Shown here: one piece after another, positions 26,886 through 38,876 of the stretch
How the letters are laid out: each line of letters starts with the position of its first letter
Position numbering within the stretch: position 1 is the stretch's first letter
DNA from: Tetrahymena thermophila SB210
Taxonomy: Eukaryota; Ciliophora; Oligohymenophorea; Hymenostomatida; Tetrahymenidae
Direction of reading: 5' to 3'
Assembly (NCBI RefSeq): GCF_000189635.1
Contig: NW_002476149.1
Location: 248,001-312,000 of the forward strand
Length of the DNA: 64,000 bases
Made by a program: the position numbers and the translations under genes
Notes under the pieces: model-generated
What the model was told of the DNA's origin: nothing
Seen by the model: only the letters and a program-made list of their open reading frames with translations
Databases searched by the model: none

Positions 26886-27468
26886 GAATATATAAATTAA
26901 TAATTGATATTCACTGAAACTTTGGCAGCAATTAAAGTTAATTGTATATATTTAATTAATTATAATTTATGGAATATTGATTATCGAATCAATATTTATT
27001 TAATTTCATTATAATATTTGTAAGTTTTTCTTTTTGATAGTAATTAATTTTTTCTAATTTAATAATGTATGTAGTAAATAAATAAACTAACCAGCCATAT
27101 CATTAATAAGTATATCATTCATAAATTAACTAGGTTACGTTTTTAAAACCAAATTTTTTAAGTTCAGAATATGAAAATTTCTAAAAATAGTATTTATTAT
27201 TTTTAAATAAAATTCTAAATGCTTTTTGTCAGCAATTATTAACTCAAAAAAAAAAATAGAATTTTAAAGAACAACAGCAGGAAATTTAATTATTTTACAT
27301 AAATTGTGTTTTTATTGAATAAAATTCTTAAATCTATCTTTCTATCATTTTTTAAGTTGGAATAAACTAAATAGTAATATTGAGAGAAAGCATTTTATAA
27401 AAAAAATGAAAATACAAAATAATAACTTAAAATTGGTTTTATAAGGGGAGTTTTTATAAGAAATTTGT
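26858..27468. other. Intergenic spacer
   Basis: AT-rich, between two minus-strand genes. Promoter of the SLOG-like gene is expected here. Nothing else recognised. Confidence 0.6.
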
Positions 27469-28421
27469 TCACATAATACGAGGAGATATGTTGAGTGGAG
27501 GTGCTAAGGAATTTACCATGAAAGATGTGTTTTTAGAAGGGGAAACTGAAAGAATATTAATTTTTTTCCCTGTAGATAAATATGAAGTATTTAAATTAGA
27601 AGAAGAATGATTGACTGAGTCTGGAGGAACTTCTTCAATATGATAAGACTTATTGAGAGGAATATACTCTTCTTATTATTCTCTATGAACTATTTAATGA
27701 TCACGTACCACTTTAGCAGGAGATTTTTTTAATATTTCCTTTAAGAAAGGAGGGAGAGTTGATTGCTTCTTTTCTTAAGCCACTAAACTGTTTTTACCAA
27801 ATAATTTTAACTCATAAGCAAAGAGATTATCCATAAATCCTGGATTAGGATTTGCAATAGGTCTTTTTACTTTTAAAACCCACAATGCCTTTTCAAGAGT
27901 CCATTGCCTAGAATACATCAAATAACCAAGAATTATAGCAGAAGATCTTGAAATACCCATGTGACAATGGACTAGAACATTTCCAAATTTCATTCCATTT
28001 TCTATAAATTCGAAGGATGGTTAAAAATATGATTCAAGAATTAACTCACCACTATCACTCATGTCTAATTCTTTAATTTATGAAGGTGTATTTTAGAAAT
28101 TTGAAAAATATTTAAATATATTTTACACAAATAAAAAGGCACTAAACTAGACTAATACTAGATAGGAGTTTCTTTAGAAGCTGTCAAAACAGCTTTTATA
28201 TTATTTTAAAGCAAAAGATTCGCTTGAAGGGCTGCTTAGTAGTTTCCGATATAAAGCCCTCCTACGTTGTTTGAGTTAGGAGGAATAATGCAATTTATTT
28301 TTTCATCAACTATTACATCATTTGCATCTTTATATTTTTAATTAAATAATAAACCCAGGTTAAACTTTTTTTTAATGGAATACCCACTTGAGGACAATAT
28401 ATCATCTGAACCTGATTGCAT
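27469..28421 (-). CDS. Dual-specificity protein phosphatase (DUSP family)
   Basis: Hydrolyses phosphotyrosine and phosphothreonine or phosphoserine in target proteins. The signature VHCHMGISRSSA (about 27935-27972) holds the C-X5-R catalytic loop intact: Cys nucleophile, Arg, and Ser after Arg. Upstream are the usual DUSP start segments GGLYIGNYQAALQ and IKAVLTASK. After the loop comes ILGYLMYSRQWTLEKAL and an NPNPGF segment. A Ser/Pro-rich C-terminal tail of about 100 residues follows (KSPAKVVRDHQ, SVSPSKNTS, ending ISPRIM) and could be a docking or phosphorylation region. Start ATG 28421 (MQSGSDDILSS) was chosen as first clear Met; the frame stays open upstream, so a longer N-terminus is possible. 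Stop TGA 27469-27471. One intron lies between about 28060 and 28160. Confidence 0.85.
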
Positions 28422-29032
28422 TAAGCTACTATCTCTTTGGTATAGCCTTACAAGTATGTGATAGGAATTTGCTATATTCCTTATTATTGCTAAATAACCT
28501 ATGATTAAATCATTTTTGAGGTTGCTAAATATATTTATTTTTTTTATAAAATTAAAGGTAGAAAAAATTTGCTCAGTTAATAATTAATTATCAAAAATCT
28601 TTATATTCAATAAATTAAAAATAAAACCAGCTCGAAAATCATATGTTAAGATTCTTCAAAATAGATTTATTTATAAAATAAACAAAAAATTATCTTAAAA
28701 AACCAATCAAGTATACATATATAACAATTAAAATTAAACCATGTAAATAATTAGCTTTTTTGTACAATCTTAAAAGTAAAATAAAATATTTTTTAAATTT
28801 AATGAAAAAAAAAAAAATTTGATTGTGAAAATAAAATTATATTCAATAACAATAAAATTAAGCTAAGTATTATGTACAAAAATCAAATCGTTTTCTAAAA
28901 TCTAAAATTTAAAGGATATTTATTTATTAAATTTGTAATAAATCATTCAAAAGACTATAAATTTATATTTCTATCAAACAGAAAAGATTGATTCTAAGTA
29001 TTATAAAAAATAATAAAATTAATAAAGGTGAC
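28422..29032. promoter_or_regulatory. Divergent spacer between phosphatase and membrane-protein genes
   Basis: AT-rich region from which the phosphatase (minus) and the membrane protein (plus) are both transcribed. It must hold both promoters. No motif stands out beyond poly-A/T tracts. Confidence 0.5.
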
Positions 29033-30211
29033 ATGTTGAAAAACTTGTTTAAGTTTAACAAATTTTGGACTTTCGAACTAGTCGGAAGTCGATAAACATA
29101 GATGTTTAAATATTTAAGCGAAGTAAATTAAGAAATGTTTAAGCAAAGCATAGTAAGGAATGTAATAGGAACAGTATCATCTTTTCCTATTCATTACTAT
29201 CTTGATCCAACTATGACTTCTTACATGTTGATGGGAGTAGGAATAGTTTAATTTTATTCAATATATAAATATAAGTAATCAACTAAGATAACAGGCTATT
29301 ATAAAGACTAAAAGCATTTGTTATAAAGCTTATAGCAGAATAATTTTGAATAATAATTTAGTAACTAAAATTCTTAATATTAATAAAGTGAATACTAAGA
29401 ATTATTTAGTAAGCATTCTGAAAATTTGCAAAGTTCGAAAGAATAAGGATTGTCAAACTATGAAAAGTATTTAAAGGAATCTTAAAGCAATAACAATTCC
29501 AATATCAATAACTAATTTTCAGGATAATTTAATGATTAAGTATAAGCAAAGGATGATTAAATTAGATATATAGAAGTAGAAAATACTAATGAGCGCTTAA
29601 CCTACTACAACAGTTAATTGATGTGCATGGGTTTATTGCAAGGTGTTCTTTTAGGATCTTATATGGAAATATGGAATGACGGATATATTTACTTGATTTA
29701 ATTGAGCACATTCTTAAATTCAGTTTTAAATGGATATTTATTTCACTATTTTTATAAAACTAACTATAAAATGACAAACTTAAAAGCTCTTCTTATTGGA
29801 TCAATAACTCCCCTTCCTATAACAATTATGGCTCCCATTGTTTATAATAACGGACTAATTTAATCCAATCTATTTTAATATGCTTAAAAGTTATTTTTAT
29901 CAGAAAATATCAATTAAGATCCATCTCTATTTTTTACTTATAGAATGGGAATAAGGCTTTTTGGGTTATTGTTTTTATATTTTATTGGATTTTTAATATT
30001 ATCTGGTGATCAAGATGTAGAAGATGATGATGAGGAAGAAAGCAGTTCAGAAAATGAAAAAGATAAAAATGTTTTCGATATCTTCATCAAAATAAAATTT
30101 GATGATAAAAATTAGAATAAAAATTTAAATATTGATAACACAAATAAGAATAGCTAAACAGAAAATTAACAAATTGATAAAACAAATAAATAAAATGAAA
30201 AAGACTAATGA
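29033..30211 (+). CDS. Multipass membrane protein of unknown function, 392 aa
   Basis: Intronless and phase-checked: ATG 29033 to TGA 30209-30211, 393 codons. Hydrophobic segments lie at about residues 43-78, 195-215, 218-242, 248-272 and 304-325. They are separated by a long Q/N/S-rich hydrophilic loop (about 85-190). An acidic stretch (DVEDDDEEESSSENEKD, about 328-345) and an N/K-rich tail follow the last segment. The second half has Gly/Pro-containing helices (GLLQGVLLGSY, LIGSITPLPITIM) that faintly recall Mpv17/PMP22-type or carrier-like bundles, but no family motif is clear. I do not recognise it. Location in a membrane is the only firm inference. Confidence 0.8.
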
Positions 30212-30882
30212 GAATATTTTTATTTTTTATATAAGATATATTTAAAATGTGCTTAGTTAAACAAAATAAAATATAAAACTGATAAATATTGCTTTTATTT
30301 TAATTTTTTAAAATTTAAAAATAATTAAATTTTTATTTGTAGTTTTATTTTAAATTAAATACAATTAAAGAAGAGTAATTAAAATTAATTTTTTAGATTT
30401 ATTGAAAAAGTAAATTAAAACTCCTAAATATAAAGTTAATTTCTAATCATTCAAATGTTATTTATTTTAATACTTTTTGTTATGAAAATTTTTTTAAGTT
30501 ATCATTTATTAAATTGAGTTTTAAGAAACTATGCTTCTTTTTACAAAAGAAAGATAAAAGTTTTTATTTTATGCAATTCTAATTACAATAAAAAATGAAA
30601 GATTTTTTTAAATTATTTATAATTCAATCAAAAAAAAATAAAAAATAGATTTTATACCAAATTTTACTTCATTTTTTTTACAAATAAGAAAAACTTACAA
30701 ATTATTAATTGAATAAAAATATGTATGAGCTTCAATTTATATTTGATTCTATTTTGTAAGAAATTTATTTTAGGGTTTGTTAAATAAGTACTAATTGAAC
30801 AAATTTATGGAAGAACTATAAATTTTGTAAAATTTAAAGTAGAAAAAATAGAACTGAAATTTAAATTTAATTATTTTTAATT
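30212..30882. other. Convergent 3' spacer
   Basis: AT-rich region between two convergent genes (membrane protein, plus; RNF5-like, minus). No gene or clear terminator hairpin seen. Confidence 0.6.
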
Positions 30883-31861
30883 TCACATACAAAAAACTAA
30901 AAATAAAATACATAATATGCACAAAATGTAAAAGAATCTTTCTAAAAACGGTTGCTTTGCAACTTCCGGAGAAACATTTGCTATATTTTTAAATTATACA
31001 TGATAAATTTATTATTTTAATATTAAAACAATTTACACTCCAACTGATCTGTAATGTTATTTTTATATTGCTTTATAATAGTAAAATGTTAATATCAATA
31101 ATTTATACAAGAAGTATAATTTTTACATTTAACAAGCCATACAAAGATGGGAAGTATCCATAACCTGCAAAGCTTACTCCTAATGATAAATTTGCTGAAG
31201 AGACTCTCTTTTTCAATAAATTAAATAATAAAATGAATTTTATATTCATTTATGAATAAAGTTTACTCCTCCAAGGTGATTTTAATTTTTTTAAGGGATT
31301 TAACGAGGAGGTAATGCTCTTTTAGGTATATTTGAATCTCTTTTTATGAATATTAAAATTAAATATTATTCTAAACTGATTTTTAAATAAATTTAACCTC
31401 TATTTTTGGTGGGTATCATCTTCATTACGAGCATAAAGAGGTCTTATTAGTTCTTTTTTAATTCCATTTTTGCAATTTGGACATACTAAATACTCATTAT
31501 TTTAATTCAACCACTATAAATTATACAAAAAATTAATTACAAATCATTTAAATAAAACATTTTTTAATCTAATGCACTTTTTATTTAAAATTTTTATTAT
31601 CTTTCCATACAAATATGATGCTTTATATTTATTCCATTTAATTACCTTATAAATGCATGGCCAGCTATATTTTATAAATATATAAAATATTTAATCAATA
31701 GTATTAGATAAATAATATTACCAAAATAAATGACCGCATTCTGTGACAACAGGTTCTTTTGCAACTTCTAAACAAACTGTGCATTCGAATTTCTCTAACA
31801 AAGCATGAATATCACTTGCACTGCTTTTTTATTCTTCTTCATCATGCTATTAATGCTACAT
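30883..31861 (-). CDS. RNF5/RMA1-type ER membrane RING E3 ubiquitin ligase, 186 aa
   Basis: Seven exons, each join phase-checked: 31861-31722, 31664-31646, 31513-31398, 31339-31267, 31207-31127, 31070-31037 and 30980-30883, giving 187 codons. The RING is complete and C3HC4: FECTVCLEVA, ECGHLFCWPCIYKW, VCPNCK. It is followed by the RNF5-type IRPLYARN segment, a Pro/Gly linker, a short SLGVSFAGYGYFPSLYG stretch that corresponds to the FGIGAFPFG region of RNF5, and a C-terminal hydrophobic anchor (FYILCILCILFLVFCM) ending at TGA 30883. Human RNF5 is 180 aa with the same order. Members ubiquitinate misfolded ER proteins together with Derlin and UBE2J-type partners. It is transcribed head-to-head with a HERP-like gene. 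Confidence 0.93.
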
Positions 31862-32312
31862 TTTATTCAACCCTATTACTTAATTTTTTTTTCTGAAATC
31901 TTTAAATTGATTAATTATTAATGAATTTATTATCTATTCCTAGTTAAAAAAATATAATAAATATTTGATATAGAACTATTATGTGTTCTTTATCAGATTA
32001 ATTATTTATATGTAGATTCTCTGACAAGAAATAATTAAATTTAATATAAAATATTTTAATAAATAAAAATTAATTATGCATTATTAATTTGATTAAGAGT
32101 AGAATATTCTTATTTAAAATTCTAGTTGATATTTTAAATAAAAATTTCATACATATATGAAATTTTGTTTAAATGAATTATATATTCACACATCACTGAT
32201 AAGAATACTGCAATATTATTCAATTTCATAAACGTATAATCTTTTAAAACAAAAATTTAGTGATAAAATAAAAATTGAAATAAGAAAAGATTTTTAAAGA
32301 TTTAAAAATAAG
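31862..32312. promoter_or_regulatory. Shared divergent promoter region of the RNF5-like and HERP-like genes
   Basis: 451 bp separate two divergent start codons of genes from the same ER quality-control process. The region is AT-rich with no obvious palindromic operator. Co-regulation, for example by ER stress, is an inference from layout. Confidence 0.5.
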
Positions 32313-34031
32313 ATGAAACTATTTTCTTAAGGTAAGGAAAAGGAAGAACAAACTTTATAAAATTAGCCGAAATGTGTTGATATAACAATCAAGAATATAA
32401 ATAAGAGTATTTAAGATATTTAGGTAACTGTACCAATTCATTGGACTTTTGGTTAGCTAATGTATATTGTGTATGAGAATCACAATTAGTTAAACAATTA
32501 TAAATTTGCAGGATTAAAATTTATGCATTCAGGAAGTTATGTTGATGAAGAAGATCAAATTTAGAAATATCAAAAAGTTAATTAAAAAGAAATGATTTTG
32601 CATTTAAAAGTTGATTTGAATGTGTCAGATTAAGTAGTTGAAATTTAGCAACAAAAGATTAAGTTAAACTAAAAATATGCCGTCAATCTTTTATGGGAAA
32701 GTTATGTAGAAAAAATTAGCCCTTTTGCTTACAACCCATAAGAAGCAGTTTAGGATCAAAATATTTAAAAGTAGAAACTTGAAATAGAAATTCTTTCTTC
32801 AGTTTTTCCTCTTCTTCACAAATAGACTGAAGTGATTTTGCAATCAAATCAATCATCAGCTTAAAACAAATAACCAAATATTTAAAGAAATTAAAATTAA
32901 GATAATTAGCAACAAGATTTAGCTGGAGCTGATAATTTTTTTGCTAGAAATATCCCAGTCATGATTACAATATATTTTTTGGTTATCTCAAAGTTTGAAG
33001 GCGCCATGTATTACATCCTCCTAGGAATCTTATTTATCTATTTCTTTATAAAATACTAAGATCATAAGCATAAAATGAATTAAATAAGAGAAAGATAAGA
33101 AGGTGCTTAGAGGTAACCAAATTAGTAAGAAAATAACAATAATTAAGTAAACGGAAATAATCCTACAAATATTAATACCAATAATAATGCAGAGAATAAC
33201 AACAATATTTAAAATAATGATACTAATAACATTCAAAATAGAGCAAATAATGAAGAAAATTAAGCAGATAAATCAGAAAAATTGAAAGAAAATATTGATA
33301 ATAATGTAAACATTGAGTTAACAGGATAAATTAAAAATGAAATGTAAAACTTAGATTAAAATGCACAATTAGATAATCAATCAAATTCTTAAAGTCAGAA
33401 TATAAGTATTGATGCAACAAAGGAAATAAATATAATTGACAGTGTAGATAATAATTAAGTTTAAGATAAAAAGGATAATGAACAAATGAATCATTAGCCA
33501 AATTAAGAAATTAAGAAGACAAAGTAGAAAAAATAAAAAAGAAAAGGCTTAGTCTTACTTTTCTTTAGGATAAAGGAATTTATTTATTGTTTTATTATGA
33601 GTTTATTCCCTCTTTGGTATGTTGACTTATATAATAAAAATCACAATTAATAAAATGAAGAAGAGGAAGATGAGCAAAATTAAGTTCCCAATCAAAATTA
33701 AGCTGCACAGTAATAAACAGAAGTACAAGCAAACCAAGTAAATCTAAATGATAATTTAGTTTTTTAGCAAATAAATTAAAATTATAACAATAACAATAAC
33801 GCTGCTAACTAAAATGAAAACAATTAACCATAATAAAATGGTGGCTTATTTGATAGGTTGAATAACTACTTAGAAGAAAAGTTGAAAAAACTTGAAGAAG
33901 AAGAGAAGCAGTTAAGATAAACAATTAAAACTTATGAGGAGCAATAGGAATAAGAAGATAAACAGGCATAAGAAGATGAAGTTTACTAAGAAAACGAAGA
34001 AAAAACTGATTTCGAAAAGAAAAATGATTGA
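32313..34031 (+). CDS. HERP (HERPUD)-like ubiquitin-like ER membrane protein, 572 aa
   Basis: Intronless, phase-checked: ATG 32313 to TGA 34029-34031. Residues about 22-105 form a ubiquitin-like domain starting VDITIKNINK, with the hallmark segment LKFMHSGSYVDEED (HERP has RLIYSGKLLLD there). A hydrophobic hairpin at about residues 211-248 (VMITIYFLV to ILFIYFFIKY) is followed by a very N/Q-rich spacer. A second hydrophobic patch at about 411-440 contains FIMSLFPLWY, which lines up with FFTSLIPEGP near the HERP C-terminus. The C-terminus is an acidic, Glu/Gln coiled coil. HERP proteins recruit HRD1/Derlin complexes in ER-associated degradation. The protein is longer than human HERPUD1 (391 aa) because of the Asn/Gln expansions. 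Domain order supports the call; sequence identity is low. Confidence 0.75.
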
Positions 34032-35106
34032 AAAAATATATTAACGTTAAAAAAGTTATTTATTATTTATGGAATAAAATTTGTAAAAAATAAAATAAAT
34101 TTGATTAAATTATTATATAAATTAAGTAATACCAAAATTAAATTTATAAAAATAACATTTCTCTTTTTTTTTTCTTTCTTTTTTTAAAGGTTATTTATTT
34201 ACTTAAATTGAATTTAAATTTTAAATATTGATGGTGGTTTTTTATTTTATTTTATTAATTTTTATTCAATATTTGATTAAAAAATGCTGACAAATTTATA
34301 TTTTTTTCTCAGTTAACTTTAATATTAAAGTTACTATACTATTTAGTTATATTTTAAGTTACTTATATAAACTATAGCTTCAAATTGAATAGACTTTTTC
34401 AAAAAATAAAGGGTTACTAATACCTATTTTTAAGTTGAACTCTAGATTTTTTATTAAATATTACCTTATGGACAATCCTTTCTTAAATTATAGGCAATTT
34501 ATAATGAATTAATAGATTATTTTTATCTTGATTATTATTTTTAAGTTAAAAATATAAATATTACATGAAAACTGACAAATAATTTTTAATAGAACAAATA
34601 AAATTAGGATTTGTTTTTGTATTTAATTATAATTAAAACATAAATAACAATAGCAATAATATACTTAAATTAATTAGTTATTAATACTTTATGCTTTAGC
34701 AAAAAATTAGATACCCATCCATGCCAAGACATATATATACATATACATATAATACAAGAGAAGAACAAATAGAAAATAATAATTTATTTTTTATATATGA
34801 AATTCTTTCAGTCAGATTGTCTACGGGAGGGGAAAAGTGTTCCTAATAATTTTTGATTCAAAAATCTAATAAATTATTACTAATAAATTTTGAATAGAAT
34901 AAAAAAAACAAATAATATAAGAAAGAATTCCGTATTGACAAGATTTTCTCAATAAGTAAATCAAGTAAAACAAAGGTAGTTCATATAAAATCTGAACAAA
35001 AATAGATAGGGTTTTTTTAATCATCGTCTAAAGCAAAAAGTGTTGTACATAGATTGACTAGGAAGCTGGTAACTACGAACAATATAATATCTGATAGCAA
35101 ATAACA
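34032..35106. other. Spacer and probable 5' leader, with a small upstream ORF
   Basis: The first 700 bp are AT-rich with nothing recognised. From about 34800 the base content rises and includes a GC-richer patch (34806-34850, with CTACGGGAGGGG). A 20-codon ORF, MKFFQSDCLREG..., starts at 34797 and ends at a TGA, and may be an upstream ORF of the Q/N-rich gene. The region 34920-35106 looks like a leader. Confidence 0.45.
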
Positions 35107-37799
35107 ATGAATCTTTAAAATCCTAATAATATAAATATGAGTAATAACAATAATTATTTAAATATGAATCTCAACAACTAAAATTTAAGCATGGGAATTA
35201 ACAATAACCTAAACAACAATAACAAGAAGACTCCTTTTAGTGTGATTAAAAATGAGAGTCTCCTTCCCAACACCAATTAAATAACTTAAATGAGCAACTA
35301 GTAGCAAAGTTTAAATGTGAAGCGAACATTTGAAGCCATGGGTCAGAATTACTCAGACATGATGCAAGGCGCTTCTCATTTAAATTAGTTTGCACCAATG
35401 GCAAACGACCCAAGTTAAATTACGCTTAATCCGCAGAGAAAAAATAATAAAGACTTTCAAGGAATAGGAGATGACCGTGGCGCTGAAAGAGAAAAGTAAG
35501 TGCAATAACTTTTAAAAGATTACGATGGAAATAATTTTAAATATACCTCTGACTCATTTACATATCAAGCCAATTAATTCCTCAAGAGAATAGCTTCTGA
35601 GTCGCATGCTAGCAAAATAGCTTCAAAATACCCTCTTTTCAAAATGTTGCGTTCAATAGTTAAGAAGTTTCTTTTTAACGAGCTAGAAATAGTTTTCTTT
35701 GCTTACATTTTGAGAGAAAATTAATGGAAGTAATTATGTTCAATTATTTTATTTGTTGGTATCTCCAAAGATATTATTAAAATAGCCCCTCATATTATAT
35801 CAGTTTTTTATTAAATTTTTTAATAAGGGGCACCGCCTAACATAGCTTTTTTGAAAGAAGAATTATAATTCTTTGTTTCCTAATAAAATACCACTCTATA
35901 ATTGATTATAGTGGCTAATTAATTTGCAATAACTTTCATCATTTTACTAATAATTTATTAATTAATAAATTTTTTCTTCATAATATAAATGTGGAAAGCT
36001 CTTATTTATTGTTATTAGTTTTTTATTTTTATTAAACAATAACAATCTATTAATCCCTTTTAAATTCTCTCAAAGTTTTTTGATTAATTATTTTGGTATG
36101 CCATTTAGTATTTTAAATTGAATTAAGCAGAAAAGCAGAGTTTCTTAATTTAAAATGATTAAATTTAGTGGTTAAAAGTTTAAAATAAAAATGTTAATTC
36201 AATCAAGTATTAGTTCATTTTAAAAGAGTTTATGGATACTTAAAATAGATAGTGAGATATATATATATTTATTTAGATATGTTAGGAGATAATTAATTTT
36301 TAGTATAGAATGATTATAAAATTTATAATATAATATATTATAGGATTGATGATGAAAGAATTAAATTAGCAGCACCTAAAGTGAAAGATTTTATGAACCA
36401 AAACGAAGTACATGATCATAGTGAGTACTTGCAACTGCTATTGTATTTAATACTTAATGCTTATGCAGTTAAGTATTATTTAAATGATATGAGTGAGATG
36501 GAAATGTACGAGGCTCATATCCAAACAATAGTTCCTGAATTTTCTACTCTTTTTTCATATTGGTCAAAAAAATTTGCCACAACTTCACTTAAAATAAATC
36601 CAAAAGTTCTTAATAAAGTATTTTAAAGCTTATCTGTAAAATCTACAGATAATTAAAAGAAAGTCCATGAAGATTACAATTAGCTTGTAGATAATATCAT
36701 TTAAATCTCTCCACCTTATAATAATAGCGAAAAGTAGGGTGAATAAAATGTAACCAAAAAAGATCAAAGCAATTAGTAAGGAAATGGGGCTAATTAGAGT
36801 GCCTCTGGAAATGCTGGAGGACTATCCAACGCTAGTAACTAAGCCAATGCTAACTCTATGGCATTCTTAAATAATTTATATTTCAAAAAAGTATAGTAGT
36901 AGTAATAACAATAATAGCAATAACAACAGGGATAGTAAGGAGGCTCTAACGGAAGCTAATTAAATAATATTGGTACAGGATTAGGAGGTAATGGAAACAG
37001 TATTTCAGGAAACAATTAAAATTCAGGAAATACTGGTTTAAGTGGCTTGGGAAACAACGGCTCAGGCCTCAATATGAATAGTAATTTCTAATAACCTATT
37101 ATTAGCTAGCAAGCTGGATAAAATTAAGGCAATTAGAATAATTATTAAAATGTAAATAGCTATAATTTCGGCTAGAGCGAATACATAAGCGGCATCAGTG
37201 CTGCTCCAGATAGCTTCAAAGAACTACGCTTCAATTAAAATTAAAAAAATAACTAATATGATACTTTTAATTCTTTAGCATTAGATAATAATTATGATTC
37301 TCAAAAATCTTAAATGGATATTCCTATTTTAAAAAATTAAAGTTCTTTCCAACCTTCTTTGCACACCAATCTAGATAAGATAATTGATTCCTCAGGTGCT
37401 GCAAATGTTTAAAGTTAATTTAATCGTTTTAACACAGGTTCTATATTTTCTAGCAATGGATAACTTCTAAGCAATTTAGGAACTTCGTAGTTCCCAACTT
37501 CTGGAAACTAATTCAATATAGGAAACAGTAGCAACTTTTCCAATTCTATATTATAATCCTAAGGATTTAACAACCTAGGTGGAAACGATTTCCATATTGG
37601 AAAAGGTAATGTGATAGTCCCCAAGCCTAACAAAATTAGTGGAATAGGAGATAGTTTTATGTAACATGGTCATAAATTAGAAGAAGACGGAAACTTATAA
37701 TAACAACTTCTTTAATAAAATTTATAACAACAAGATATGATTAACCATTCAAAGAAAATATAGTCAAGCACTTCTGCTTTCATGAATCATGACTAATGA
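35107..37799 (+). CDS. Q/N/G-rich protein with helical hydrophobic core, 866 aa, family unknown
   Basis: Two exons, 35107-36251 and 36344-37799, phase-checked (867 codons); the intron at 36252-36343 splits a TAG glutamine codon. The N-terminal 100 residues are Asn-rich. A structured region of about 400 residues follows, with segments such as YPLFKMLRSIVKKFLFNELE and IVFFAYILRENQW, then several strongly hydrophobic stretches (AITFIILLIIYQLINFFFII). A soluble helical part (HDHSEYLQLLLYLILNAYAV) precedes a C-terminal half that is low complexity: a run of 11 or more Gln encoded mostly by TAG/TAA near 36895, Gly/Asn repeats, and Ser/Asn repeats. I do not recognise the conserved core. It could be a membrane-associated scaffold, or an armadillo-like helical domain. 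The prion-like tail suggests a condensate-forming region, which is inference. Confidence 0.75.
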
Positions 37800-38876
37800 A
37801 GAGGCTACATTGCTGCTAATAAATACACCATAAAAAGAGCTATTTTGAAAATAAATTAACCAAATTCAAAAAATATTTTTATAAATAAATCTTATAAAAA
37901 TTAATAAATAAACTAAAGCAATCAATTATTTATTTCTTCAGTCCATTAAGCTGAATTAAAAAATGAATAACGAAAATCTCTTCATTTCTCATAATAACTT
38001 TAAAATATTTCAGGTTTAAAATAATTATCTAAAATTATTTAATATCAACTTATTCTTTAAATTTAATATGAGATAAAGTTTCAAATTTTTTATTGTTTTT
38101 ACTCTCAAAATTATTTTATTATTATTATTATGTTATTTATTCCATCATCGTTCTCTAATTTAATTTGTCTCATTTAATTATTCTTAATATAATAATAATT
38201 TATTATATTATATTATAAACTCAAGTCAAGTCAACTGGCTCTCTTATTAAAATTAAAAAATATAAAATAAATGAATTTCTTCTTATTTGAGTTGAAATAG
38301 CTAGACAATTTAAAATCTTGGTTTTAATCAGATTTCAATTTTATAAAAAAAAAACTAATACTCAAATTCAACCCTTCTTATTACTCAAAAATGATTTCTT
38401 TAACTCTATAATCATAATAAAAAATAACATTAGAACTTCTTTAGATAATAAAAACAAATAAAATATATTTTGGTAAAGCTAGCTTCTTTATCTTTCTTTA
38501 TATTGCTTTAAAATTTTTAAACTTACTTACATTTTAATTTGATATATCATTATCATAAATATAAATCTATGATTTTATTCATAATACATATGCTCATTCG
38601 TCTATTATATTTTCCATAAAAACTAGATGTTAATAAACCATAGAAAAGTTAAAGATTTTGTATGCATTTGTGTCTCTATCAAGAAAATACTGATTAAAAC
38701 TTTCAATTATAGAAGATTTTTTTGATGGAGACAAAAATTTATATGAGTTATTCAATTTCTTTAAATATTAATTGACAATTAAATTCTGGTTTTGAATAAA
38801 ATCCTATAATTATAAAATTAACAAACAAAACTGAAAAGCAAAACAATATAAAATAAAACTCAAATAATAAGTAAAT
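37800..38876. other. Intergenic spacer
   Basis: AT-rich 1.1 kb between two plus-strand genes. It should contain the 3' end of the Q/N-rich gene and the promoter of the vWA gene. No gene seen. Confidence 0.6.

Noticed and set aside
27775-27993. Independent small phosphatase gene
   Set aside because: It is only the central exon of the larger dual-specificity phosphatase gene and starts at an internal Met.
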